64,000 nucleotides of DNA from Sulfurospirillum sp. 1612 (lineage in GTDB: Bacteria > Campylobacterota > Campylobacteria > Campylobacterales > Sulfurospirillaceae). Of the stretch, positions 25,719-35,724 are shown piece after piece; within the stretch, counting starts at the first letter, position 1, and each line of letters begins with the position of its first letter. The translations under genes were made by a program, and so were the position numbers. The stretch spans positions 1,612,001 to 1,676,000 of the forward strand of contig NZ_CP140614.1 in NCBI RefSeq assembly GCF_036556685.1, read 5' to 3'. The notes below the pieces were generated by a model that worked only from the letters and a program-made list of their open reading frames with translations, was not told the origin of the DNA and ran no database searches.

Positions 25719-27752
25719 ATGAAAGAAGTCAGCTTACTTTTTGGAGTTCATCTGCATCAACCCGTCGACAATTTAGGCTTTGCCGTCGATGAAGCCATCG
25801 AAAAGTGTTATCGACCTTTTTTCGAGACAATGCTCAACTATCCAGAATTCAAATTTTCACTTCATTGTAGTGGTTGGCTTTTGGATCAAATCCGACTCCA
25901 TCATCCTGATATTTTTCAAGCGATGAAAACTCTCACAAAAAAGGGGACGATTGAGTGGATTAGTGCGGGATTTTATGAGCCCATACTCAGCGTTATCCCC
26001 TCTCATGATCGTGTCGCGCAGATTGAGAAACTCAACACCTTTATCAAAAAACATTTCAAGAAAGAACCTCACGGTTTATGGTTGACTGAGCGCGTTTGGG
26101 AATCCTCAATCGTGCCCGATCTCAATAAAGCAGCGATGGAATTTGCCCTGATTGATGATTATCATTTTTTAAGTAGCGGTTTTGATGCCAACTCGATGGA
26201 TGGGTATTTTCAAACTGAAGAGAGTGGCAAAAAACTCGCCCTCTTCCCAATCTCAGGGGCCTTGCGCTATGCACTGCCTTTTTTCAACACAAAACGCGCG
26301 ATTGATGCGATTTTGGATTGTAAAAAGCATGATGATTCTGCGGCGATTATCTTCGATGATGGTGAAAAATTTGGACTTTGGCCTAAAACTCATGAATGGG
26401 TTTATGAAAAAAAATGGCTTGAAAAATTCATCGAAGCGGTATTAGAAGACACCCGAATCAAAACCGAACATTTTAGCGATTATCTGAGACAAAACCGCTC
26501 TCGGGGTATCGCATATCTCAATAATACCTCCTATTTTGAGATGGGTGAGTGGAGTTTGAAAAGCGAACAAACGCTTGGCTTAGAAGCACTCAAAACGCAA
26601 GTAGGAACCGAATATTTTGATCATGAAGGCATCGCCTTTATCAAAGGGGGTATCTGGAAAAACTTTTTTGTCAAATATGAAGAGAGTAATTACTTACACA
26701 AAAGAATGCTCTATATGAGTCAAAGGCAAGCTCAACTCAAAACCAAAGCCAAAGAAAATCTCTACAAACTCCAAACCAATGATGTCTTCTGGCATGGGGT
26801 ATTTGGAGGATTGTATCTACCCAATCTCAGAGACAATGCCTACCATTATTTAATGGCATTAGAAAAAGAGTTTGCAACCAAAAACATCCAATATGAAGTC
26901 AGTGATATCGATATGGATGGGTATGATGAGCTCAAAGTCCTCAGCAAACAACTCTCATTGGTATTCTCATCCAAAAATGGTGCTCAAATGATAGAATTTG
27001 GCACTTTAGATGGGGGTTTTAATTGGCAAAATACGCTCACAAGAAGAAAAGAAGCCTATCATGATAAGATTTTAAATCCCTCCGCACCCGCCCCCATCCA
27101 AGACCATCATGAGGATGCCATCGCGACCATTCACCACGCGCCCGAACAGATTGATGAGAGACTGCGAGAAAATCTAATTTTTGATTGGCATTTGAAATAC
27201 TCTTTTGTAGATCACCTCTTGCTAGAACCCATCCAACTCTCGCAATTCAAAGCAGCAACGTTTAGAGAAATCGGTGATTTTGCCAATCAACCGTTTGAAC
27301 TTGATGCAAAAAACCAAACATTTACTCGCCAAGGGGGTATCTATCTAGAGCAACACTACCCAACAGAGTTGAGTAAAAAATTCTCTTTTTCTCACACCAT
27401 GGTCTCTTTAGATTGCCATGTGAAAACAGACTATAAAGGCGTGCTGTATTATGGTGTCGAATTCAATCTGCATTTTGCCCACCCCAAAGAGGTACGCTTT
27501 AATGGTGAAGCGATTCTAGATGGCCTTGTTTTGCACCACTTAGAACAGCTCATTATTTTCGATTCCTTTACCAACAAAACGCTCACCTTGAGCATGAACC
27601 AACCCTTTGATTGCACTGCATTTATCTTAAATACCGTCTCACAAAGTGAGAATGGATTTGATTTGGTCGCACAGCAAATCTCGTTTATCCTCACACTTCC
27701 ATGTCATGATGATGAGCATGTCACCTTGAGTTTAGGAGTTAAAGATGTCTGA
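25719..27752 (+). CDS. GH57 4-alpha-glucanotransferase/alpha-amylase
   Basis: This 677-residue protein has GH57 region 1 LLFGVHLHQPVDNLG, the nucleophile in LWLTERVWESS, the acid Asp in IIFDDGEKFGLWP, and C-terminal domains of the DUF1925/DUF1926 type seen in thermophilic 4-alpha-glucanotransferases. It should disproportionate maltodextrins released from glycogen, or hydrolyse them. It is unlike the neighbouring GH57 enzyme. I start at ATG 25719, 5 bases after AGAGG; an ATG at 25704 overlaps the previous stop codon and is the alternative. Its last 8 bases overlap the galT-like gene. Confidence 0.9.
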   Translation: MKEVSLLFGVHLHQPVDNLGFAVDEAIEKCYRPFFETMLNYPEFKFSLHCSGWLLDQIRLHHPDIFQAMKTLTKKGTIEWISAGFYEPILSVIPSHDRVAQIEKLNTFIKKHFKKEPHGLWLTERVWESSIVPDLNKAAMEFALIDDYHFLSSGFDANSMDGYFQTEESGKKLALFPISGALRYALPFFNTKRAIDAILDCKKHDDSAAIIFDDGEKFGLWPKTHEWVYEKKWLEKFIEAVLEDTRIKTEHFSDYLRQNRSRGIAYLNNTSYFEMGEWSLKSEQTLGLEALKTQVGTEYFDHEGIAFIKGGIWKNFFVKYEESNYLHKRMLYMSQRQAQLKTKAKENLYKLQTNDVFWHGVFGGLYLPNLRDNAYHYLMALEKEFATKNIQYEVSDIDMDGYDELKVLSKQLSLVFSSKNGAQMIEFGTLDGGFNWQNTLTRRKEAYHDKILNPSAPAPIQDHHEDAIATIHHAPEQIDERLRENLIFDWHLKYSFVDHLLLEPIQLSQFKAATFREIGDFANQPFELDAKNQTFTRQGGIYLEQHYPTELSKKFSFSHTMVSLDCHVKTDYKGVLYYGVEFNLHFAHPKEVRFNGEAILDGLVLHHLEQLIIFDSFTNKTLTLSMNQPFDCTAFILNTVSQSENGFDLVAQQISFILTLPCHDDEHVTLSLGVKDV

Positions 27753-28767
27753 AATACGATTGGATTTACTTAAAAACAGATATACCTTGATTGCTCCAGA
27801 GCGATTGCATCGTCCTGATTTTTATAAGCATCAAGAACAACCAAAAATCAGTGAAGCCGCCTGTCCTTTTTGTGAAGGCAACGAGACGATGACCCCTCCT
27901 GAAATCTTTGCGATGCGAAGCAATGAAGCCAATGCCCCTCATTGGCTCACGCGTGTTGTTCCCAATCTCTTCAAGGCTGTTCAAATCGAACTTGAAGACA
28001 GATCCAGACGCCAGGGATTATTTGAGAGTATTCCCGGAGTCGGTGCGCACGAAGTCTTGATTGACTCTCCTTCTCATACTCACGATTGTTCCAATTTAAA
28101 TGTCAATGAGATAGAAAATTGGCTCAAAAGTATCATACGTCGGATTACGGATTTGAAAAAAGATACCCGACTCGTTTATTTGAGTGTCTTTAAAAACCAT
28201 GGCATCAACGGTGGCGCCACACAAGAACACCCCCATACACAAATCTTAGCCTTGCCGATTATGCCCAAAACCGAATTGGCTTTTTTAAAGCACAATATGG
28301 AATATTATCGTTTGCATGGCAGAGGAAAACTCCAAGATATCGTCGAAAATGAAAAATTTTCTAAAGACAACAGAGTGATTGGTGAGCGAGGGAATTTTAT
28401 CGCATTTTGCCCATTTGCTAGTAGTTTTCCTTTTGAAGTCATGATTGCACCGACCAAAAATCTCGCCAATCTCGATGCTTGTGATTCTGATGACACCAAA
28501 GACCTCTCCGCTCTTTTAAAAGAAACATTTGCCAAACTCAACTCCCAATTGGGAGATTTTGATTATAATCTTTATTTCAAACTCTCTCCGCTTAATAGCA
28601 ATTTTGAAAATGAAATCTATATGCCTTATCTACAAAAGAATTTTCGATTTAGCCTGAGTATTATCCCTCGAAACTATCGGTTCGGTGGATTTGAACTCTC
28701 ATCAGAGATGATGATCAACCCAGTCGCCCCTGAAGAGTGCGCCAACCTTTTAAATGCAAAAGAGTAA
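27745..28767 (+). CDS. galT: GalT-like nucleotidylyltransferase (galactose-1-P uridylyltransferase or ADP-glucose phosphorylase)
   Basis: This 340-residue HIT-superfamily protein has the zinc-binding CPFCEGNE, the substrate segment KNHGINGGATQEHPHTQ with the catalytic His-Pro-His, and a second half that repeats the fold. The short form without E. coli GalT's long insertions is typical of archaea and thermophiles, and of a plant enzyme that turns out to be an ADP-glucose phosphorylase. No galK or galE is adjacent, while glucose-1-phosphate genes surround it, so nucleotide-glucose conversion fits the context better than galactose use. This is inference. Confidence 0.82.
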   Translation: MSEIRLDLLKNRYTLIAPERLHRPDFYKHQEQPKISEAACPFCEGNETMTPPEIFAMRSNEANAPHWLTRVVPNLFKAVQIELEDRSRRQGLFESIPGVGAHEVLIDSPSHTHDCSNLNVNEIENWLKSIIRRITDLKKDTRLVYLSVFKNHGINGGATQEHPHTQILALPIMPKTELAFLKHNMEYYRLHGRGKLQDIVENEKFSKDNRVIGERGNFIAFCPFASSFPFEVMIAPTKNLANLDACDSDDTKDLSALLKETFAKLNSQLGDFDYNLYFKLSPLNSNFENEIYMPYLQKNFRFSLSIIPRNYRFGGFELSSEMMINPVAPEECANLLNAKE

Positions 28768-28770
28768 CAC

Positions 28771-30165
28771 ATGAAGGTTTTATTTGCCTCAAGCGAAATC
28801 GTACCTTTTGCCAAAAGCGGCGGACTCGCCGATGTCGCAGCAGCGCTACCAAAAGCACTCAGCACATCGCTGACAATCGCACGCGTGATGCCACTTTATG
28901 GTTTCATCTCAAAAGAGAGACTCACACCAACGCCTTACAACTTTTCACTACAGCTAGGAGGTATTTCTTATGAGATTGTAATCTATCACAGTGAGCAAGA
29001 TGGCATGCGCACCTATTTCATCCAAGCACCGCTTTTGAGTGATACTCAACACTTATATGGCGATCATGAAGCCTATGCCAACAACGATCTGCGCTTTGGA
29101 ATTTTTAGTAAAGCCTTGGTGTATTTGGCCCAAGAATTACACATCGATATTTTACATCTCAATGATTGGCACAGCGCGCTTGCGGCGTTGTGGCTAAAGG
29201 AAATCTATCCGCAAGCAAAGAGTATTTTCACCATTCACAATCTCGCTTATCAAGGGATTTTTGAAAAAGAATCTTTGAAAAGATTAGGAATTAGTGAAAC
29301 CCACTTTACGATGGAGGATCTCGAATTTTACGGCCAATGCAACTTCATGAAAGCAGGCATCAAATACGCCAATGCCATCACGACAGTGAGCCCACATTAT
29401 GCCAAAGAAATCTTGAGCCCTGAATTTGGCTGTGGATTGGATGGATTTTTAAACCAACACAAAAAGAAGCTAACTGGCATCATCAATGGCTTAGATACTA
29501 CGCTTTTTAATGCCAAAAGTGATCCTGCACTTATTGCAAATTTTGATGAAAAGACGCTAAAAAATAAAAATAAAAATAAAAGCTACATGCTCAAAGAGAC
29601 CAAACTCAAAGATATCAAACGCCCTCTTTTTATCATGATAAGCCGACTCACCGAACAAAAAGGTTTTGATATTCTGCTTCAAAGTCTTGATGCACTCTTG
29701 GCACAAGAGCTAAATCTCTTGCTATTGGTCGATGGAGCCAGTCCTTATCAAACAGCACTGCAACAGGCCGCCGATACGCATCCTAATATGGCGTTGCGCT
29801 TGGGATTTGATGAAAACCTCTCCCATCAAATCTATGCTGCGGCGGATTTTTTCTTGATGCCTTCACATTTTGAACCTTGCGGACTCGCACAGATGATTTC
29901 GTATCGCTATGGCGTGATTCCCATCGTTAGAGATACCGGAGGATTGCATGATAGTGTGCATGAAAACAGCCGCCAATGCGGTCAGGGCATACGGTTCAAA
30001 CAAGCCACAGGCAATGCTTTAAAAAGAGCCATCAATCGGGCCTTAATACTCTATCACAACACAAAAAAGAAGCAAGAGATACAACGCTTCAATCTTCACT
30101 GTGATTTCTCCTTTGAGCACAGCGCACGGGAGTATCAAAAACTCTATCAAGCGGTACTATCATGA
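28771..30165 (+). CDS. glgA: Glycogen synthase, GT5 family (first copy)
   Basis: This 464-residue GT-B glycosyltransferase transfers glucose from ADP- (or UDP-) glucose to the non-reducing end of alpha-1,4-glucan. It has the nucleotide-binding KSGGLADV near the start, ILHLNDWHSALAAL, and the C-terminal RLTEQKGFD and PSHFEPCGL motifs with the catalytic Glu. It is 25 residues shorter than the second copy and is only about as similar to it as distant family members are. A lysine-asparagine repeat (KNKNKNK) lies at about residues 264-270, coded by a repeated AAAAAT. It overlaps the glucokinase by 4 bases. Confidence 0.92.
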   Translation: MKVLFASSEIVPFAKSGGLADVAAALPKALSTSLTIARVMPLYGFISKERLTPTPYNFSLQLGGISYEIVIYHSEQDGMRTYFIQAPLLSDTQHLYGDHEAYANNDLRFGIFSKALVYLAQELHIDILHLNDWHSALAALWLKEIYPQAKSIFTIHNLAYQGIFEKESLKRLGISETHFTMEDLEFYGQCNFMKAGIKYANAITTVSPHYAKEILSPEFGCGLDGFLNQHKKKLTGIINGLDTTLFNAKSDPALIANFDEKTLKNKNKNKSYMLKETKLKDIKRPLFIMISRLTEQKGFDILLQSLDALLAQELNLLLLVDGASPYQTALQQAADTHPNMALRLGFDENLSHQIYAAADFFLMPSHFEPCGLAQMISYRYGVIPIVRDTGGLHDSVHENSRQCGQGIRFKQATGNALKRAINRALILYHNTKKKQEIQRFNLHCDFSFEHSAREYQKLYQAVLS

Positions 30166-31004
30166 TACTCGCCATTGATGCGGGGGGAACCCATCTAAGA
30201 GCCCTACTTTTAGAGAAAGAAAAAGAGGTAGCATCTTTTGAGGCCAAAAGCAGTGAGATGCCACTAGGAAGTTGGTTGACCTCTCTTTTAGAAAAAAATC
30301 CTAAAATTCGTACCGTTTGTATCTCATTTGCGGGACAAGTGAACGATGGCACCATCACAGCCGCGCCTAATATGACTGTGGATATCCCCGATATCAAAAC
30401 CCACTTTGAGCGCCATTTTCCCATCACACTCTATATCGAAAATGACCTGAAATGTGCCGCAATTGCCGAGGCAAAAGCACACAAAAGTGCACATCTTTGT
30501 GCGCTTTATGTGGGTACGGGTATCGGACTTGGTGTCATCGAAGCAGGAAAACTCATAAAAGGTCATGATAATTTTGCCACTGAAATCGGGCACATCCCAT
30601 TTTCACCAGCACCATTTGCATGTGGTTGCGGCAGGGATAATTGCTTGGAACTCTTTGCGTCTGGTTCAGGTCTTCACAAATGGGCACGCTATTACAATCT
30701 AAAACCCAACCAAACGCTTGACTCATTAAAAACATCACAAGAACCCCACGCCCAAAAGATTGTCACACAATTTGAAAATGCGCTCTTACACGCAGCCGGT
30801 TGTGTGATTACGCTTTTTAATCCTGAGATTTTAGTCCTAGGAGGTGGGATTATCGAGGCCAATGGTTTTTTAGTCGATTTTATCAAAACCAATATTCACA
30901 CCACTGCATTGAAGCATTCAGTAAAAAATGTTATGATTGTCAAGAGCAATTTGAAACACGCCCCATTAACGGGGGCTACGCTATTAAAGGAATCTTATGT
31001 CTAA
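30162..31004 (+). CDS. ROK-family glucokinase
   Basis: This 280-residue protein has the ATP phosphate loop DAGGTHLR, the ROK zinc motif and glucose site EIGHIPFSPAP...CGCGRDNCLE, and VLGGGI. It phosphorylates glucose with ATP and so feeds hexose phosphates into the island. ROK proteins also act on other sugars, but this position between two glycogen synthases supports glucose. It is 4 bases inside the upstream glgA end and overlaps the second glgA by 8 bases, so it is tightly coupled to both. No DNA-binding domain is present, so it is not a ROK repressor. Confidence 0.88.
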   Translation: MILAIDAGGTHLRALLLEKEKEVASFEAKSSEMPLGSWLTSLLEKNPKIRTVCISFAGQVNDGTITAAPNMTVDIPDIKTHFERHFPITLYIENDLKCAAIAEAKAHKSAHLCALYVGTGIGLGVIEAGKLIKGHDNFATEIGHIPFSPAPFACGCGRDNCLELFASGSGLHKWARYYNLKPNQTLDSLKTSQEPHAQKIVTQFENALLHAAGCVITLFNPEILVLGGGIIEANGFLVDFIKTNIHTTALKHSVKNVMIVKSNLKHAPLTGATLLKESYV

Positions 31005-32466
31005 AGATAAATTAAAAGTCTTATTTGTCGCCGCAGAAGTTGTCCCCTTTGCCAAAACCGGAGGACTTGCAGATGTCTCAGGTGCCCTGCCAAAAGCTCT
31101 TAAAAAACTTGGGACTGAAATCATTGTCGTCATGCCACGATATTACAAAATCGACAAAAGCCAACTGCAAGCATTACCCGGTGCGCTAGGCGTTCCTATG
31201 GGACCCATTGGTGAGCTTTGGTGCGAAGTTTTTACCAGTTTTATACCCGGGAGCGATGTACCGATTTATTTCATCGATTATGAGGCTTATTTTGGTAGAA
31301 GTGCTTTATATGATGAAGAGGGCGAAGCTTATGAGGACAATGACAATCGATTTATCTTTTTATCAAAAGCCGCCTTACAACTCAGCAAAAAACTCTCCTT
31401 TCAACCCGATATTGTACACGCCAATGATTGGCATACGGCAATTCTTCCCATCTTGTGTCAAACACGCTTTTACGAAGATTTTGCCAACACGGCCTCCGTA
31501 CTGACCATACACAATCTCCAGCATCAAGGAGAATTTTTCAAAGGTGCGATGGATGTCATGGAGGTGGGTTGGGAACATTTCAATCCTATGGAATTTCAAA
31601 AATATGAGAATGTCAATTTTCTAAGAGGAGGAATTGCCACAACTGATGCCCTCACCACTGTTTCTGAAAAATATGCCCAAGAAATTCAAACACCCGAATT
31701 TGGATTTGGCTTAGAGGAGCATATTCGCGCTCATCGTGGAAAGTTATTTGGTATTTTAAATGGGGTGGATTATCATGAGTGGAACCCCAGTTGTGATGAC
31801 CATATCGCCGCCTATTATGATAGCGATGATATGAGAGGTAAAGCCCTATGCAAACGGGATTTACAAGAGTATTTTGGACTTAAAGTCGATGACAATATCC
31901 CGCTGATTGGTTTTGTTGGAAGATTTGCAGAACAAAAAGGACTCTCCATGATTGCTGAGGCAATCAGAGGACTTTTGGATTTAGACTTACAAATTGTCAT
32001 CTTGGGTACCGGAGAAAAATGGGCAGAATTTTTCTTTGGTGAAGTCGCAGCAAAACACAGAGACAAATTGGGCGTACATATTGGATATAGCAATACCTTA
32101 GCCCACAAAATAGAGGCAGGCAGTGATATGTTCTTGATGCCTTCTTTGTTTGAGCCCTGTGGCTTAAATCAAATCTATTCACTGCGCTATGGCACACTCC
32201 CCATTGTCCGTGCCACCGGGGGACTGGATGATACGATTATAAACTATGAAAATGACAATCCAAATAGTAATGGTTTTAAATTTTATGAACCCAGTGCTTG
32301 GGCACTGTATCATACCATCAAATGGACACTAGAGGTGTATCACAATGAAAAATCAGAATTTTTCCAAATGCAACAACGCGCTATGGCGTTACGATTTGAC
32401 TGGGAAAAAGCAGCACTTTCTTATATGAAAGTGTATCAGTTCGCACGCGACAAACATAATAACTAG
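30997..32466 (+). CDS. glgA: Glycogen synthase, GT5 family (second copy)
   Basis: This 489-residue GT-B enzyme has FVAAEVVPFAKTGGLADVSG, IVHANDWHTAILPIL, GRFAEQKG, and PSLFEPCGLNQIYSLRYG. These are intact donor-binding and catalytic motifs. It is more like the classic bacterial GlgA/starch synthase in length than the first copy. Two copies in one operon may divide labour, such as priming and elongation, or use different donors (ADP- and UDP-glucose). That is inference; the sequence shows only that both look active. glgB starts 9 bases after its stop. Confidence 0.93.
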   Translation: MSKDKLKVLFVAAEVVPFAKTGGLADVSGALPKALKKLGTEIIVVMPRYYKIDKSQLQALPGALGVPMGPIGELWCEVFTSFIPGSDVPIYFIDYEAYFGRSALYDEEGEAYEDNDNRFIFLSKAALQLSKKLSFQPDIVHANDWHTAILPILCQTRFYEDFANTASVLTIHNLQHQGEFFKGAMDVMEVGWEHFNPMEFQKYENVNFLRGGIATTDALTTVSEKYAQEIQTPEFGFGLEEHIRAHRGKLFGILNGVDYHEWNPSCDDHIAAYYDSDDMRGKALCKRDLQEYFGLKVDDNIPLIGFVGRFAEQKGLSMIAEAIRGLLDLDLQIVILGTGEKWAEFFFGEVAAKHRDKLGVHIGYSNTLAHKIEAGSDMFLMPSLFEPCGLNQIYSLRYGTLPIVRATGGLDDTIINYENDNPNSNGFKFYEPSAWALYHTIKWTLEVYHNEKSEFFQMQQRAMALRFDWEKAALSYMKVYQFARDKHNN

Positions 32467-32475
32467 GATTAGATT

Positions 32476-34389
32476 ATGACACATGAAATGTATTACGATG
32501 TGAGTCTCTTTAGTGAATTAGATATCTATCTTTTCAAAGAAGGCACCCATACACAACTCTACAAACACTTAGGCGCACACCCCATGATGCGAGAAGATGA
32601 AGCTGGCGTTTATTTTGCACTTTGGGCTCCCAATGCTGAAGATGTGAGTGTGCGTGGAGATTTCAATAATTACGATATACACGCGCATAAACTCAAAAAA
32701 AGAGAGGATAATTCGGGTATTTGGGAAGGCTTTATCACAGCAGTTCCACAAGGTTGTAGCTATAAATATCATATCTTTACCGCCACACAAAATGCTAATG
32801 CAGACAAAGCCGACCCGTATGCTTTTTATGCAGAAATTGCGCCCCACTCTGCCTCGCGTGTTTGGGATATCGCTAATTTTCAGTGGAGCGACGAAAAATG
32901 GCTCACCAAACGTCAAAAACAAAATTCACAGCGCGTACCGATTAGTGTTTATGAAGTGCACTTAGGCTCATGGAGAAGAAAAGTCGAAGAAGATAACCGA
33001 TTTTTAACGTATGAAGAATCGGCCCTTGCCTTGGCCCGTTATCTCAAAGAGATGCACTTTACGCATGTCGAACTCCTGCCCATCACAGAATATCCTTTCG
33101 TCGGCTCATGGGGCTATCAAGCCAGCGGATATTTCGCCCCCACAGCACGCTATGGTAGCCCACAAGATTTCATGACATTTGTAGATATTATGCATGCTCA
33201 TGATATTGGAGTCATTTTAGATTGGGTGCCCTCTCACTTTGTGACAGACGGTCATGGTTTGATGAATTTTGATGGCACTTGTTTGTATGAACATGCCGAC
33301 CCAAGAAAGGGATACCACCCACAATGGGGCAGTGCTATTTTTAATTATGACCGTAATGAAGTTCGAGAATTTCTCATTAGCTCCGCCATGTTTTGGTTGG
33401 AGATGTATCATATCGATGGCATTCGCGTGGATGCCGTGGCTTCGATGTTATATCTCAATTATGCGCGAGAAGATGGGGAATGGATTCCCAATGAATTTGG
33501 GGGAGACCTCAACCTTGGTGCTATCAAATTTTTACAACAACTCAACAAAACCATAGAAGCTTTTTATAGTGATGCCATGATATTTGCAGAAGAATCTACC
33601 AATTTCAATAAAGTCACCGGTGCGGTTGATGAGGGAGGATTGGGATTTGATTATAAATGGAATATGGGTTGGATGCATGATATTTTGAAATACATGAAAA
33701 ATGACCCGATTCACAGACAATATCATCATAAAGACCTCACCTTTAGTTTCGTCTATGTTTACAATGAAAACTATATCTTGCCATTGAGTCATGATGAAGT
33801 GGTGCATATGAAAGGCTCCCTCATCAACAAAATGCCCGGAGACAATAATCAAAAATTTGCCAATTTACGTGCCATGTATGCCTTGATGTTTGCGCATCCT
33901 GGCAAGAAACTTCTCTTTATGGGTGGAGAATTTGCACAATTTGCAGAGTGGCATTATGAGCAGAGTTTGGATTGGCATCTTTTAGATTATGCACCACACC
34001 AAGGTATCAAAAATTTGATTAAAACACTCAACACACTCTATCGAAGTGAACCAGCACTCTATGAGGGCGATACTTCACCGGATGGATTTGAGTGGATTGA
34101 TGAAAATGATGCACAGGCTAATGTCATCACTTTTATGAGAAAAAGTCACGATGATACGATTATTGTCATCTGTAATTTTTCAGATAAAACCCATACCGAT
34201 TACCCAATAGGATTGCCTCAAGAAGGAGAATATGTCGAGATATTTAACTCCCAATCAGCCGATTTTGACGGTTGGGAAGAGCCAAGAACAAGACGCATAC
34301 ACACCATCAAAAAAACACAACACGGTAGAGATTATATGGCACATGTGACCTTGGGGTCACTTAGCGTTATATATCTTAAAAAAGTTTGA
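32476..34389 (+). CDS. glgB: 1,4-alpha-glucan branching enzyme, GH13
   Basis: This 637-residue protein introduces alpha-1,6 branches. It has an N-terminal CBM48 (VYFALWAPNAEDVSVRGDFN), then the (beta/alpha)8 barrel: DWVPSHF, nucleophile Asp in IDGIRVDAVASML, acid Glu in IFAEESTNF, and PLSHDEVVH. It is shorter than E. coli GlgB (728), lacking the extra N-terminal domain. TAGGATTAG precedes the ATG, a moderate ribosome site. An 81-base gap separates it from the pgi gene. Confidence 0.96.
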   Translation: MTHEMYYDVSLFSELDIYLFKEGTHTQLYKHLGAHPMMREDEAGVYFALWAPNAEDVSVRGDFNNYDIHAHKLKKREDNSGIWEGFITAVPQGCSYKYHIFTATQNANADKADPYAFYAEIAPHSASRVWDIANFQWSDEKWLTKRQKQNSQRVPISVYEVHLGSWRRKVEEDNRFLTYEESALALARYLKEMHFTHVELLPITEYPFVGSWGYQASGYFAPTARYGSPQDFMTFVDIMHAHDIGVILDWVPSHFVTDGHGLMNFDGTCLYEHADPRKGYHPQWGSAIFNYDRNEVREFLISSAMFWLEMYHIDGIRVDAVASMLYLNYAREDGEWIPNEFGGDLNLGAIKFLQQLNKTIEAFYSDAMIFAEESTNFNKVTGAVDEGGLGFDYKWNMGWMHDILKYMKNDPIHRQYHHKDLTFSFVYVYNENYILPLSHDEVVHMKGSLINKMPGDNNQKFANLRAMYALMFAHPGKKLLFMGGEFAQFAEWHYEQSLDWHLLDYAPHQGIKNLIKTLNTLYRSEPALYEGDTSPDGFEWIDENDAQANVITFMRKSHDDTIIVICNFSDKTHTDYPIGLPQEGEYVEIFNSQSADFDGWEEPRTRRIHTIKKTQHGRDYMAHVTLGSLSVIYLKKV

Positions 34390-34442
34390 GTCGATGTACT
34401 CTATTTGTGCAGAAAACCTTTGGTAATGCATTAATATTTATG

Positions 34443-34466
34443 TATAATAAATTATAATCAGGAGGA
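34443..34466 (+). promoter_or_regulatory. Internal promoter before pgi-glgP-pgm
   Basis: Two TATAAT hexamers, at 34443-34448 and 34453-34458, 10 bases apart; AGGAGG at 34461-34466 is the ribosome site of pgi. This makes the last three genes of the island separately expressible. Confidence 0.5.
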
Positions 34467-34470
34467 TAAG

Positions 34471-35715
34471 ATGTTAAAATTTGATAAACAATTTAAAAAC
34501 AAAAGTGCACAGTCAAATGAGCAGATACAAGATGTCATCAAAATTCTTAAAGATGAGATGGACACCAATGCGGTAGGATACTACAAACTTCCAAGCCTCT
34601 CACAAGAACATATCAAGACTTTAGAAGGTCTTGATTTTTCCAAAGTGTCACAAATAGTTGTCATCGGAATCGGTGGCTCATCCCTAGGCATCAAAGCAAT
34701 CGATCAAATTTTGAGACCTTATAGTAAAACCGCTAAAGAGATGATTTTTTTAGAAAACTCTGACCCTGTGAGTATTAGCCAAAATCTCAATAAAATACAA
34801 AAAGAAAACGCCTGCTTTTTTGTCATTTCAAAATCAGGTTCTACTATTGAGACCACATCCATATTCAAGACTCTTATTAAGTTTTGCGATATTGATTTGC
34901 ATCTCAAAGCGGATCAACAAAGAGTCTATGCCATCACCGATGAAGGCTCAGCACTTTCAGATTTTGCTAAAGCCAATAAAATATTAGAATTTAATATCCC
35001 TGAGAATGTAGGGGGCAGATTCTCAGTGCTCAGTGCTGTTGGAGTGGTGCCTCTTTATATTGCAGGATATGATATGGCAAAAGTCCTCCAAGGTGCAGGC
35101 GCATTTGTGGAGCGTTTTTTCAATGGCGAAGAGACCCATCTCATAGAAAAAGCTTCTTATCTCGTCCAACAGGCCACCCACACTCCTATCAATGTCCTCT
35201 TTTCCTATGCTGATCGTTTGGAGCATTTTACCAAATGGTATGTGCAATTGTGGGCCGAATCTTTAGGCAAGGTGGATAAAAAAGGCAAACACGTGGGACT
35301 CACACCGGTCGGATTGATTGGTGCGGTAGATCAACACTCCTTCTTACAACTCATTATCGAAGGACCCCGTGACAAGTGTGTCACCTTTATCAAAATTGAT
35401 GATTTTAAAGCCGATTTGAGTATTCCGGACATCACCCTCAAAGGAATCGAAAAAACCAATTTTATCAATAAGAAAAAATTCAATCTTCTCATCAATGCAC
35501 AATGCGATGCTACGATGCAAAGTCTTATAGACACGAAAGTAGACACCGATATCATTACGATAGATTGTGTCACACCGGAAAATGTCGGTGCTTTGATTAT
35601 GTACTTTGAGCTACTGACCTCAGTGGCTGGAATCAAACTCAATATCAATACGTACGACCAACCTGGTGTTGAACTGGGTAAGCAAATATTATATAAAAAT
35701 TTACAAATCAATTAA
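34471..35715 (+). CDS. pgi: Glucose-6-phosphate isomerase (short form)
   Basis: This 414-residue protein interconverts glucose-6-phosphate and fructose-6-phosphate. It carries the SIS fold motifs VIGIGGSSLGIKA, FFVISKSGSTIETTS, and NVGGRFSVLSAVG, and HSFLQLIIEGP. It is much shorter than E. coli Pgi (549), as in many Campylobacterota. Its place beside pgm and the glycogen genes lets it draw fructose-6-phosphate from gluconeogenesis. It has the most convincing promoter inside the island. Confidence 0.93.
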   Translation: MLKFDKQFKNKSAQSNEQIQDVIKILKDEMDTNAVGYYKLPSLSQEHIKTLEGLDFSKVSQIVVIGIGGSSLGIKAIDQILRPYSKTAKEMIFLENSDPVSISQNLNKIQKENACFFVISKSGSTIETTSIFKTLIKFCDIDLHLKADQQRVYAITDEGSALSDFAKANKILEFNIPENVGGRFSVLSAVGVVPLYIAGYDMAKVLQGAGAFVERFFNGEETHLIEKASYLVQQATHTPINVLFSYADRLEHFTKWYVQLWAESLGKVDKKGKHVGLTPVGLIGAVDQHSFLQLIIEGPRDKCVTFIKIDDFKADLSIPDITLKGIEKTNFINKKKFNLLINAQCDATMQSLIDTKVDTDIITIDCVTPENVGALIMYFELLTSVAGIKLNINTYDQPGVELGKQILYKNLQIN

Positions 35716-35724
35716 GGGATAAAA

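Noticed and set aside
27745-28767. Leloir galactose operon
   Set aside because: Only a GalT homologue is present; no galK, galE or galM around it.
29560-29582. AAAAAT repeat in the first glgA as a phase-variable tract
   Set aside because: The unit is 6 bases, so slippage would keep the frame and only change the number of Lys-Asn pairs. It lies in a surface-loop-like region. Not a switch.
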